Shown here one piece after another: positions 1 to 7,432 of a DNA stretch of 64,000 nt. The stretch is from positions 1 through 64,000 of the forward strand of contig BMSW01000010.1 of NCBI GenBank assembly GCA_014649355.1. Direction: 5' to 3'. The stretch comes from Streptomyces althioticus (GTDB lineage Bacteria; Actinomycetota; Actinomycetes; Streptomycetales; Streptomycetaceae). Numbering within the stretch: the first letter of the stretch is position 1; the number at the start of each line of letters is the position of its first letter. The translations under genes and the position numbers were made by a program. The notes under the pieces are model-generated. The model saw only the letters and a list, made by a program, of their open reading frames with translations, had not been told where the DNA came from and made no database searches.

Positions 1-399
1 GACCCGGTCTACGGCTACCAGGTCACCAACGTCGAAGCCTCCATGGCCTCACCCTCGTCGCTGCTCCACTGGACCCGGCGCATGATCGAGATCCGCAAAC
101 AGAACCCCGCCTTCGGCCTCGGCTCCTACACCGAGCTGCCCTCCTCCAACCCCGCCGTGCTCGCCTTCCTCCGCGAGTACGAGGACGACCTCGTCCTCTG
201 CGTCAACAACTTCTCCCGCTTCTCCCAGCCCACCGAGCTCGACCTGCGCGAGTTCGACGGCCGGCATCCGGTGGAGCTGTTCGGCGGGGTGCGCTTCCCG
301 GCCATCGGCGAACTGCCCTACCTGCTGACCCTCGGGGGCCACGGCTTCTACTGGTTCCGGCTCACCCGAGTCGCATCCCGCATCGGCCGACGACTGTGA
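1..399 (+). CDS. treS: Trehalose synthase TreS, C-terminal part (5' end outside window)
   Basis: The frame is open from base 1 to the TGA at 397-399, so the gene begins upstream and only about 132 C-terminal residues are visible. The opening residues DPVYGYQVTNVEA and the following SLLHWTRRMIEIRK match the conserved tail of the GH13 trehalose synthases, which isomerise maltose and trehalose; the rest is the C-terminal beta-sandwich. The two following genes, maltokinase and branching enzyme, make the standard actinobacterial GlgE-pathway order, which supports the call. It lies 28 bp ahead of the maltokinase start, so cotranscription is likely. The catalytic domain cannot be assessed here. Confidence 0.9.
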   Translation, partial: DPVYGYQVTNVEASMASPSSLLHWTRRMIEIRKQNPAFGLGSYTELPSSNPAVLAFLREYEDDLVLCVNNFSRFSQPTELDLREFDGRHPVELFGGVRFPAIGELPYLLTLGGHGFYWFRLTRVASRIGRRL

Positions 400-427
400 G
401 CGTGTGCCGGCGAGAGGAGGCGTCACG

Positions 428-1786
428 ATGACGAAGACCGCATTCCTGCGCCCGCGGAGCGCGCCCGCCGAGTCCCTGGAGTCGCTCGCCGGGCTGCTGC
501 GCGAGTGGCTGCCGTTGCAGCGCTGGTTCGCGGGCAAGGACCGTCCCGTCACCGATCTCGGCGTGCTGTCCACGACCGAGCTGTTCCCGGGCTGTCTGCA
601 CGTGCTGGTGCACGCCGCGCACGGCGGGGTGCCCGCGCCCGGGGGCGCCACCCCCGCCGGCGACTGCTACCAGCTGCTGCTCGGAGTGCGTGAGCGGCCC
701 TCGCCCCGCCTGGGCAAGGCGCTCATCGGGACCGTGCGGGACGGCCTGCTGGCCGGGCTGACGGTGTACGACGCCCTCCAGGACCCGCGCGCCGCCCAGT
801 TGCTGCTGGAGCGGCTGCGCCGACCGGGTACCGCGGGGCCGCTGCACTTCGAGGGCGACCCCGCCCAGGAGGTCCCCGCGGGACTGGTGCCGCGGGTGCT
901 CAACGCCGAGCAGTCCAACTCCTCGCTGGTGTACGGCGACGAGTACATCCTGAAGGTGTTCCGGCGCATCCAGCCCGGCGTCAACCCGGACCTGGAGGTG
1001 CCCGGGGCGTTGGCCCGGCAGGGCTGCCACCGGGTGCCGGCGCCGGTGGCCTGGCTGCGCACCACGCACCCGTTCAAGGCGACGCTCGGCGTCCTCCAGC
1101 CGTATCTGCGCAACGCGGCCGGCGGCTGGACGCTCGCGCTGGACGCGCTCGCCGCCGGCGACGACTTCACCGCGCAGGCGCACGCCCTCGGCCGCGCCAC
1201 GGCCGACGTGCACCTGGCGCTGTCCTCCGCGTTCCCGGTCGGCGCGCCCGGCGAGAACGGGCGGACGGCGGCGGCGATGACCGAGCGGCTGACCGCGGCC
1301 GCGCACGCCGTGCCCGCGCTCCAGCCGTACGTGCCGGGGCTGCGGAGCGCCTTCGCCGCGCTCGCCACCTGCGACGCGGGGCCGCCCGCCCAGCGCATCC
1401 ACGGCGACCTGCACCTCGGCCAGGTGCTGCGGGCGGGACGCGAGTGGTTCGTGATCGACTTCGAGGGCGAGCCGTCCCGGCCGCTCTCCGAACGGCGCAG
1501 CGCCCACTCCCCCGTGCGGGACATCGCCGGGATGCTGCGCTCCTTCGACTATGCCGCCCGGCAGCGCCGCCCCTGGCGCCCGGAGTGGGCGCGGCGCTGC
1601 CGCGAGGCCTACTGCGCGGGCTACGCGGCCCGTGCGGGCTGGGACCCGCGCAAGAAGCACGGCCTGCTCCGCGCCTACGAGACGGACCGGGCCGTGTACG
1701 AGGTGCTGTACGAGGCCCGGCACCGACCCGACTGGCTGCCCGTACCCATGGCGGCGATCGAGCGCCTCGCCGTGAGAGGAGACTGA
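428..1786 (+). CDS. mak: Maltokinase (Pep2/Mak)
   Basis: This 452-residue protein phosphorylates maltose with ATP to maltose 1-phosphate, the donor used by GlgE for alpha-glucan synthesis. The aminoglycoside-phosphotransferase-like C-lobe carries the catalytic-loop motif HGDLHLGQ (His325) and the metal-binding DFEGE (Asp344). The length is normal for the family. A GTG at 404 would add eight residues, but the purine-rich GAGAGGAGG at 412-420 sits at proper distance from the ATG at 428, which I chose. It lies between treS and glgB; the glgB start follows its stop by 4 bp, so translational coupling is likely. The protein is expected to be cytosolic and to act with TreS. Confidence 0.93.
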   Translation: MTKTAFLRPRSAPAESLESLAGLLREWLPLQRWFAGKDRPVTDLGVLSTTELFPGCLHVLVHAAHGGVPAPGGATPAGDCYQLLLGVRERPSPRLGKALIGTVRDGLLAGLTVYDALQDPRAAQLLLERLRRPGTAGPLHFEGDPAQEVPAGLVPRVLNAEQSNSSLVYGDEYILKVFRRIQPGVNPDLEVPGALARQGCHRVPAPVAWLRTTHPFKATLGVLQPYLRNAAGGWTLALDALAAGDDFTAQAHALGRATADVHLALSSAFPVGAPGENGRTAAAMTERLTAAAHAVPALQPYVPGLRSAFAALATCDAGPPAQRIHGDLHLGQVLRAGREWFVIDFEGEPSRPLSERRSAHSPVRDIAGMLRSFDYAARQRRPWRPEWARRCREAYCAGYAARAGWDPRKKHGLLRAYETDRAVYEVLYEARHRPDWLPVPMAAIERLAVRGD

Positions 1787-1790
1787 AGCC

Positions 1791-4016
1791 GTGGCCCTGC
1801 ACGAAACGCCGCTGCCCGGATCGGGCGGGTCAGCCCCGTCCGCCGCCGCCGACGGGGCGGCCGCACCCGCCCTGGACCCGCACGACCGGGGCCGCCTGCT
1901 GGCGGGCGCCCACCACGACCCGCACGCCCTGCTGGGCGCCCACCCGGTGCCCGGCGGGATCGCCTTCCGGACGCTGCGCCCCTTCGCCCGCGAGGTGAGC
2001 GTCGTCGTCGACGGCGCCCGCACCCCGCTGGTGTCCGAGGGCGACGGGCTGTTCTCCGCCGTGCTGCCGCTGGACGAGGTCCCCGCGTACACCCTCGCGG
2101 TGGCGTACGGGGACGACGAGCCGGTGGAGACGCACGACCCGTACCGCTTCCTGCCCGCGCTCGGCGACTTCGACCTGCACCTGATCCACGAGGGCCGGCA
2201 CGAGGAGCTGTGGACGGCGCTCGGCGCGCACCCCATGACCCACCAGGGCGTGGCCGGCACCCGCTTCACGGTGTGGGCGCCCAACGCGCTCGGGGTGCGG
2301 CTCGCCGCGGACTTCACGTACTGGGACGGGACGGCGTTCCCGATGCGGTCGCTGGGCTCGTCCGGCGTGTGGGAGCTGTTCCTGCCGGGCGTCGGCGAAG
2401 GCACGCGCTACAAGTTCGAGATCCACTCGCGCCACGGCCACCGGTTCCTCAAGGCGGACCCGATGGCCCGCCGCACCGAGGCGCCGCCGAACACCGCGTC
2501 GGTGGTCGCCGCCTCGCACTACGAGTGGGGCGACAAGGAGTGGATGGCGCGGCGCGGGGACACGCCGGTGCACGAGGCGCCGTTCTCGGTGTACGAGGTG
2601 CACCTGCCGTCCTGGCGGCCCGGTCTCACCTACCGCGAGCTGGCGGAGGTGCTGCCCGCGTACGTGAAGGACATGGGGTTCACGCACGTCGAGCTGATGC
2701 CGGTCGCCGAGCACCCGTACGGGCCGTCCTGGGGCTACCAGGTCACCGGCTTCTACGCGCCGACCGCCCGGCTCGGCACCCCGGACGACTTCAAGTACCT
2801 GGTGGACGCCCTGCACCGGGCCGGCATCGGCGTGATCATGGACTGGGTGCCCGCGCACTTCCCGAAGGACGACTGGGCGCTGGCCCGGTTCGACGGGGAA
2901 CCGCTGTACGAGCCCGGTGACTCGCGGCGCGCCGACCACCCCGACTGGGGGACGTTCACCTTCGACTACGCCCGCACCGAGGTGCGCAACTTCCTGGTCG
3001 CGAACGCCGTCTACTGGTGCCAGGAGTTCCACATCGACGGGCTGCGGGTCGACGCGGTCGCCTCCATGCTCTACCTCGACTACTCGCGCGAGGACGGCGG
3101 CTGGGAGCCCAACGCCTACGGCGGCCGGGAGGACCTGGCGGCGATGGCGTTCCTCCAGGAGATGAACGCCACCGTGTACCGGCGGTGCCCCGGCGTGGTG
3201 ACCATCGCCGAGGAGTCCACGGCGTGGGGCGGGGTGACCCGGCCCACCGACACCGGCGGGCTCGGGTTCGGACTCAAGTGGAACATGGGCTGGATGCACG
3301 ACTCGCTGGAGTACGTCTCGCACGAGCCGGTGCACCGCAAGTACCACCACCACGAGATGACGTTCGCGATGGTGTACGCCTACAGCGAGAACTACGTGCT
3401 GCCGATCTCGCACGACGAGGTGGTGCACGGCAAGCAGGCCCTGGTGTCGAAGATGCCGGGCGACTGGTGGCAGCGGCGGGCGAACGTCCGCGCCTACCTC
3501 GGCTTCATGTGGGCCCACCCCGGCAAGCAACTGCTGTTCATGGGTCAGGAGTTCGCGCAGGGCGCGGAGTGGTCGGAGAAGGCGGGCCCCGAGTGGTGGC
3601 TGCTGGACGAGGACTACCACTCGGCGGGTGACCACCGCGGGGTGCAGGACCTGGTGCGCGACCTCAACGCGCACTACCGGCGGCTTCCGTCGCTGTGGCA
3701 GCGCGACACCGACCCGTCCGGCTTCCGCTGGGTCGCGGTGGACTCGGCCGACGACAACGTCTTCGCCTTCCTGCGGTACGACGCGGAGGGCCGGCCGCTG
3801 CTCGCGGTGTCGAACTTCTCCCCCGTGGTCCGGCACGGCTACCGGCTCGCCGTCGGCGACGACGTGGTCGCCTGGGAGGAGATCCTCAACACCGACGCGG
3901 CCCGCTACGGCGGCGGCGACGTGGTGAACCCCGACCCGGTCAAGCCCGAGGACGGGCACGTCCGGCTCACCCTTCCCCCGCTCGCGACGGTCTGGCTGGC
4001 GCCCACGCCGCTGTGA
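1791..4016 (+). CDS. glgB: 1,4-alpha-glucan branching enzyme GlgB
   Basis: This 741-residue GH13 enzyme introduces alpha-1,6 branches into alpha-glucan. N-terminal CBM48-like modules cover about residues 30-225, followed by the TIM-barrel and a C-terminal beta domain. The catalytic residues are visible: nucleophile Asp421 in DGLRVDAV, acid/base Glu474 in IAEESTAW, and Asp542 in ISHDEVVHGK. It starts at GTG 1791, directly after the maltokinase stop and downstream of the GAGAGGAGA stretch that overlaps that gene's end. It completes the treS-mak-glgB set for converting trehalose/maltose into branched glucan. Streptomyces often carry two such sets, used at different developmental stages; which copy this is cannot be told from the window. 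Confidence 0.96.
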   Translation: MALHETPLPGSGGSAPSAAADGAAAPALDPHDRGRLLAGAHHDPHALLGAHPVPGGIAFRTLRPFAREVSVVVDGARTPLVSEGDGLFSAVLPLDEVPAYTLAVAYGDDEPVETHDPYRFLPALGDFDLHLIHEGRHEELWTALGAHPMTHQGVAGTRFTVWAPNALGVRLAADFTYWDGTAFPMRSLGSSGVWELFLPGVGEGTRYKFEIHSRHGHRFLKADPMARRTEAPPNTASVVAASHYEWGDKEWMARRGDTPVHEAPFSVYEVHLPSWRPGLTYRELAEVLPAYVKDMGFTHVELMPVAEHPYGPSWGYQVTGFYAPTARLGTPDDFKYLVDALHRAGIGVIMDWVPAHFPKDDWALARFDGEPLYEPGDSRRADHPDWGTFTFDYARTEVRNFLVANAVYWCQEFHIDGLRVDAVASMLYLDYSREDGGWEPNAYGGREDLAAMAFLQEMNATVYRRCPGVVTIAEESTAWGGVTRPTDTGGLGFGLKWNMGWMHDSLEYVSHEPVHRKYHHHEMTFAMVYAYSENYVLPISHDEVVHGKQALVSKMPGDWWQRRANVRAYLGFMWAHPGKQLLFMGQEFAQGAEWSEKAGPEWWLLDEDYHSAGDHRGVQDLVRDLNAHYRRLPSLWQRDTDPSGFRWVAVDSADDNVFAFLRYDAEGRPLLAVSNFSPVVRHGYRLAVGDDVVAWEEILNTDAARYGGGDVVNPDPVKPEDGHVRLTLPPLATVWLAPTPL

Positions 4017-4040
4017 GACCGCGCTCCGGCGCCCGGCGGC

Positions 4041-4103
4041 CCTCGGCCGACGACACCAGGTGTTCCGCGCCCCGCGCGGGGCATGCGGGTCGTACGGCCG
4101 AGG
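4041..4103. other. Nested inverted repeats between glgB and the YbdK-type gene
   Basis: Arms CCTCGGCCG (4041-4049) and CGGCCGAGG (4095-4103) are perfectly complementary and enclose a second perfect palindrome, GCCCCGCGCGGGGC (4069-4082), and a short ACACC/GGTGT pair. There is no T-run. It could act as a terminator or processing structure for the glg operon, or as a structured leader for the next gene. Confidence 0.5.
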
Positions 4104-4146
4104 GCTGCTCGGCGTCGACGCGGCAGGCAGAAGGGCGAGGCATCAG

Positions 4147-5235
4147 GTGCGCACCGTGGGAGTGGAGGAGGAGCTCCTCCTGGTCGATCCGGAGACGGGT
4201 GAACCGCGGGCGATGTCCGCGGCGGTGCTCGCCCGGGCCGAGCGGGAGGACGCCGGGCAGGACGTCTTCGAGAAGGAACTGCACGAGCAGATGGTGGAGT
4301 TCGCCACCCATCCGCAGTCGTCCATGGACAGCCTGCACGCGGAGATAGCCCGCTGCCGCAAGGAGGCCGCCGGCCACGCCGAGGAGATCGGCTGCACGGT
4401 CGCCGCGCTGGCCACGTCGCCGCTGCCGGTCAGTCCGGCGGTCGGCATGAACGAGCGGTACCGGTGGATGGAGCAGCAGTACGGCATCGCCACCCGTGAG
4501 CAGCTCGTCATGGGCTGTCACGTGCATGTGTCGGTGGAGTCCGACGAGGAGGGCGTCGCCGTCCTGGACCGGCTGCGGCCGTGGCTGTCGGTGCTGACCG
4601 CGCTGAGCGCGAACTCGCCGTTCTGGCAGGGCAAGGACTCGGGGTACGCCAGCTACCGCAGCCGGGTGTGGCAGCGGTGGCCGTCGGCGGGGCCGACCGA
4701 GCTGTTCGAGTCGCCGGAGCGGTACCACCGGCGGGTCGCCGAGATGGTGGCGACCGGGACGATCCTCGACGAGGGGATGATCTACTTCGACGCCCGGCTG
4801 TCCGAGCGGTACCCGACGGTGGAGGTACGGGTCTCGGACGTCGCGCTGCACGCGGAGACGGCGGGGCTGGTGGCCACGCTGACCCGGGGGCTGGTGGAGA
4901 CGGCGGCGCGGGAGTGGCGGGAGGGCCGAGAACCGGTCGACCCGGGGGTCTCCCTGCTGCGGCTGTCCGCCTGGCAGGCGGCCCGCTCCGGCCTCACCGG
5001 CGAGCTGCTGCACCCGGAGACGATGCGGAGGATGCCCGCCGAGGCGGTCGTCCGCGCGCTCCTCGACCACACTGCGGACGCCCTCTCCGACCACGGCGAC
5101 CTGGACCGCGCCCGCGAAGGCTGCGAGCGGCTGCTCCGCGACGGCAACGGCGCGATGATCCAGCGGGCCCTCCTGGAACGCACGGACAGTCTGCGCGACG
5201 TCGTCACGGAGTGCGTCCGCCATACGCAGGCGTAG
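4147..5235 (+). CDS. Carboxylate-amine ligase, YbdK / glutamate-cysteine ligase type 2 family
   Basis: The 362-residue product begins VRTVGVEEELLLVDP, the hallmark N-terminus of the YbdK/GCS2 family, whose members make an amide bond between a glutamate-like carboxylate and an amine using ATP. Family length is about 360-380, so the gene is complete. The frame is open back to an ATG at 4060, but the extra residues are not family-like, and AGAAGGGCGAGG (4129-4140) precedes the GTG at 4147, which I chose. The true substrate is unknown; weak gamma-glutamylcysteine synthesis is reported for some homologues, while actinobacteria use mycothiol. It stands alone, after a structured 130-bp gap from glgB. 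Confidence 0.85.
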   Translation: MRTVGVEEELLLVDPETGEPRAMSAAVLARAEREDAGQDVFEKELHEQMVEFATHPQSSMDSLHAEIARCRKEAAGHAEEIGCTVAALATSPLPVSPAVGMNERYRWMEQQYGIATREQLVMGCHVHVSVESDEEGVAVLDRLRPWLSVLTALSANSPFWQGKDSGYASYRSRVWQRWPSAGPTELFESPERYHRRVAEMVATGTILDEGMIYFDARLSERYPTVEVRVSDVALHAETAGLVATLTRGLVETAAREWREGREPVDPGVSLLRLSAWQAARSGLTGELLHPETMRRMPAEAVVRALLDHTADALSDHGDLDRAREGCERLLRDGNGAMIQRALLERTDSLRDVVTECVRHTQA

Positions 5236-5298
5236 CCGGCGGGGGTACGCTGCCGGCACCTTCCCCGCCCGCGCAGGGCCCGGATGCCGGAGGTCCGC

Positions 5299-5571
5299 AT
5301 GGACGACCAGCACCCCGCAGAACTGATCGAGTTGCCGGGTGACCGGCGAGTCCAGGTCATCGCGTACCCGGACGGCAGCATCGAGTTCCGCGTCAGCGGC
5401 CTGCCCTACGTCCTCGCCGAGGCGCGCCTCGGCGACCCGGACGCGCACGAGGCGATCGTGAAGCTGTCTCCCGGCAGGCAGGGCAGCGCCGCGGCGTACA
5501 ACTACGTGGAGGAACTGGAGAAGCGGGCCCGCGGCCAGGCCGCCCCGGCGCGGCGGACCACTCCTCACTGA
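5299..5571 (+). CDS. Conserved small protein of unknown function
   Basis: This 90-residue acidic-to-neutral soluble protein begins MDDQHPAELIELPG. It has no membrane segment or signal peptide, and ends in a short Ala/Arg/Pro-rich basic tail. GGAGG at 5289-5293 decides for the ATG at 5299 rather than the in-frame ATG at 5284, which lies upstream of that ribosome site. It follows the YbdK-type gene by 63 bp on the same strand and may be cotranscribed with it. I do not recognise the family; codon use (GC-rich third positions) looks like a genuine Streptomyces gene. Confidence 0.7.
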   Translation: MDDQHPAELIELPGDRRVQVIAYPDGSIEFRVSGLPYVLAEARLGDPDAHEAIVKLSPGRQGSAAAYNYVEELEKRARGQAAPARRTTPH

Positions 5572-5693
5572 CGCAAGCGGACCGTCGGCCGGATGTCAGT
5601 CAGCTGACGGAGGCTGTCGGCACGGTGGCCGAGCCACTCTCGTGGAGACATCGAAACCGCCCGGTACCCGGGCGAGACCACGAGGAGCACACC

Positions 5694-6518
5694 ATGCCGT
5701 TCGTCACCGCCGGCGACGGAACCGAGATCTTCTACAAGGACTGGGGCACGGGCCGGCCGGTCATGTTCCACCACGGCTGGCCGCTGAGCTCGGACGACTG
5801 GGACGCCCAGATGCTGTTCCTCGTCCGGCGGGGCTACCGCGTCATCGCCCACGACCGCCGAGGTCACGGGCGCTCCGCCCAGGTCGGCCACGGTCACGAC
5901 ATGGACCACTACGCCGCGGACGCCGCCGCCGTGGTGGCGCACCTCGGCCTGCGCGACGTCGTCCACGTCGGCCACTCCACCGGTGGTGGAGAGGTCGCCC
6001 GGTACGTCGCCAGGCACGGTGCGGGGCGGGTCGCCAAGGCCGTCCTCGTCGGAGCGGTCCCGCCGCTCATGGTGCAGACCGAATCGAACCCGGCAGGTCT
6101 GCCGATCGAGGTCTTCGACGGCTTCCGCGAGGCCGTGGCCACCCACCGCTCCCAGTTCTACCTCGACCTCGCCTCCGGGCCGTTCTACGGGTTCAACCGC
6201 CCGGGCGCGGACGTCTCCCAGGGCGTCATACAGAACTGGTGGCGTCAGGCGATGACCGGCAGCGCGCAGGCGCACCACGAGGGGATCGCCGCGTTCTCGG
6301 AGACCGACTTCACCGACGACCTCCGGGCGATGGACGTGCCCACGCTGATCATGCACGGCGACGACGACCAGATCGTCCCGATCGCCAACTCCTCGGAGAA
6401 GGCGGCCACGTTGATCGCAGACGCGCGCCTGAAGGTCTACCCGGGGCTGTCGCACGGCATGTGCACCGTGAACGCCGACACCGTCAACGCCGACCTGCTC
6501 GACTTCATCGAGAGCTGA
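5694..6518 (+). CDS. Alpha/beta hydrolase, non-haem chloroperoxidase/esterase type
   Basis: This 274-residue alpha/beta-hydrolase resembles the cofactor-free haloperoxidases/esterases. The nucleophile elbow GHSTGG places the nucleophile at Ser95; Asp223 in HGDDDQIVP and His254 in GLSHGMC complete the triad. The N-terminus PFVTAGDGTEIFYKDWG and the oxyanion HHGWPLSSDDW are typical. The ATG at 5694 follows ACGAGGAGCAC; an upstream in-frame start at 5625 lacks these features. The next gene, an ABM-type monooxygenase, follows within 57 bp, so the two are probably cotranscribed. Perhydrolase/haloperoxidase activity is often incidental in this family; esterase or lactonase function is equally possible. 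Confidence 0.88.
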   Translation: MPFVTAGDGTEIFYKDWGTGRPVMFHHGWPLSSDDWDAQMLFLVRRGYRVIAHDRRGHGRSAQVGHGHDMDHYAADAAAVVAHLGLRDVVHVGHSTGGGEVARYVARHGAGRVAKAVLVGAVPPLMVQTESNPAGLPIEVFDGFREAVATHRSQFYLDLASGPFYGFNRPGADVSQGVIQNWWRQAMTGSAQAHHEGIAAFSETDFTDDLRAMDVPTLIMHGDDDQIVPIANSSEKAATLIADARLKVYPGLSHGMCTVNADTVNADLLDFIES

Positions 6519-6574
6519 CACCGGTTCGATGCCGGCACACCGCCGGCCGGCACGGAACAGAGAGAGAACACACC

Positions 6575-6898
6575 ATGACCGCAACACCCACCGGTTACGT
6601 GACCGTCGTCTGGGACGCGAGGGCGAAAGCGGGCCGGGAGGCCGACCTCAGGGCGTTCATCACCGCCGCCGTCACCCCCTCGCGCAACGACCCCGGCAAC
6701 ATCGACTACGAGGCCCACGAAGTCGAGGGCAGGCCCGGCGAGTTCCTCATTTACGAACGCTGGGAGAGCCGCGCCCACCTCGACGCGCACCTCGCAGCGC
6801 CCCGGATGCGGGAACTCGTCCCGCAGATGCTCGAACTGATCGAGGGATCGATCGAGGACGGCATCCGCCTGCTGCGCCCGTTCCGCCCTGCTCACTGA
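6575..6898 (+). CDS. Antibiotic biosynthesis monooxygenase (ABM)-domain protein, putative quinol monooxygenase
   Basis: This 107-residue single ABM domain (dimeric ferredoxin-like fold) is like YgiN-type quinol monooxygenases, which act without a cofactor. Typical features are the first strand YVTVVWDARAKAG, the segment PGNIDYEAHEV and the FLIYERWESRAHLDAHLA strand-helix. ATG 6575 follows AGAGAGA, a plausible ribosome site. It is the second gene of a two-gene unit with the hydrolase. Its gene ends 170 bp before the convergent DUF6480 gene. The substrate cannot be deduced. Confidence 0.85.
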   Translation: MTATPTGYVTVVWDARAKAGREADLRAFITAAVTPSRNDPGNIDYEAHEVEGRPGEFLIYERWESRAHLDAHLAAPRMRELVPQMLELIEGSIEDGIRLLRPFRPAH

Positions 6899-6985
6899 GG
6901 CGCGGGCCGCGCGGGTCGCGTCCGTGCGGAGGCGCAGCGCCGACGGCGCTCGTGCGGGTGCGCGCCCCGGCTGATCGCGCCAGTT

Positions 6986-7011
6986 CCCCGCGCCCCGTTC
7001 GGGGCGCGGGG
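6986..7011. terminator. GC-rich hairpin with Streptomyces intergenic repeat between convergent genes
   Basis: CCCCGCGCCCC (6986-6996) and GGGGCGCGGGG (7001-7011) form a perfect 11-bp stem with a GTTC loop. It is part of the element CTGATCGCGCCAGTTCCCCG starting at 6971, the same family as the tandem array at 26117. It lies between convergent genes and can serve both strands. No T-run is present, as is usual in Streptomyces terminators. Confidence 0.7.
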
Positions 7012-7067
7012 CCGCACGGGGTCCGGCCGCCGGCCCGCGGGGCCGGTGGCCGGGGTGGCCGGGCCCG

Positions 7068-7304
7068 TCAGAGGAGCAGGATGATCGCGTAGACCAGGAA
7101 GAACGCCGCGATGAAGGCGACCACGGCGAGGATCGCGGTCAGGGGGCCCTTCGCCCAGCCCTTGGCGGGGTTGTGGTCCAGCTCGTACGGGCCCGCCTCC
7201 GGCATGCTGCTCTCCGCGGGCGGGGTCTCGCCCGGTGGGACGCCGCCACCCGCCTCGAGGCCGGTGGTGCGGTCCGGATCGGGATCGGGATTGACGTAGG
7301 TCAT
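7068..7304 (-). CDS. DUF6480-type small membrane protein
   Basis: This 78-residue protein starts MTYVNPDPDPDRTTGLE, has a Gly/Pro-rich middle (GGGVPPGETPPAES) and one C-terminal membrane helix (about residues 53-78). This is the layout I know for Streptomyces DUF6480 proteins. Function is unknown; the N-terminus is presumably cytosolic. I chose the ATG at 7304 because the family starts with MTYVNPDP; the frame extends to 7376 without family-like residues. It is transcribed alone, divergent from the acyl-CoA ligase (128 bp apart) and convergent with the ABM gene. Confidence 0.78.
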   Translation of the reverse strand: MTYVNPDPDPDRTTGLEAGGGVPPGETPPAESSMPEAGPYELDHNPAKGWAKGPLTAILAVVAFIAAFFLVYAIILLL

Positions 7305-7432
7305 GGACACCGGGTCCCCAGAAAGCGGCCGGATCATCAGTGCGGACACACTTGACGTGATCCCGGCCCAGGGCACGGCCCGCTGGACTACATTCAGGCA
7401 CCGCCACCCCCCGTCACCGTGAGGAGCAGTGC

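Noticed and set aside
4060..4146. Longer N-terminus for the YbdK-type protein from ATG 4060
   Set aside because: The added residues lie on the inverted-repeat region and lack similarity to the family; a better GTG with ribosome site is at 4147.
5243..5248. GGGTAC before the 90-residue hypothetical gene
   Set aside because: No GNNT at the required spacing; position is also close to the preceding stop codon.
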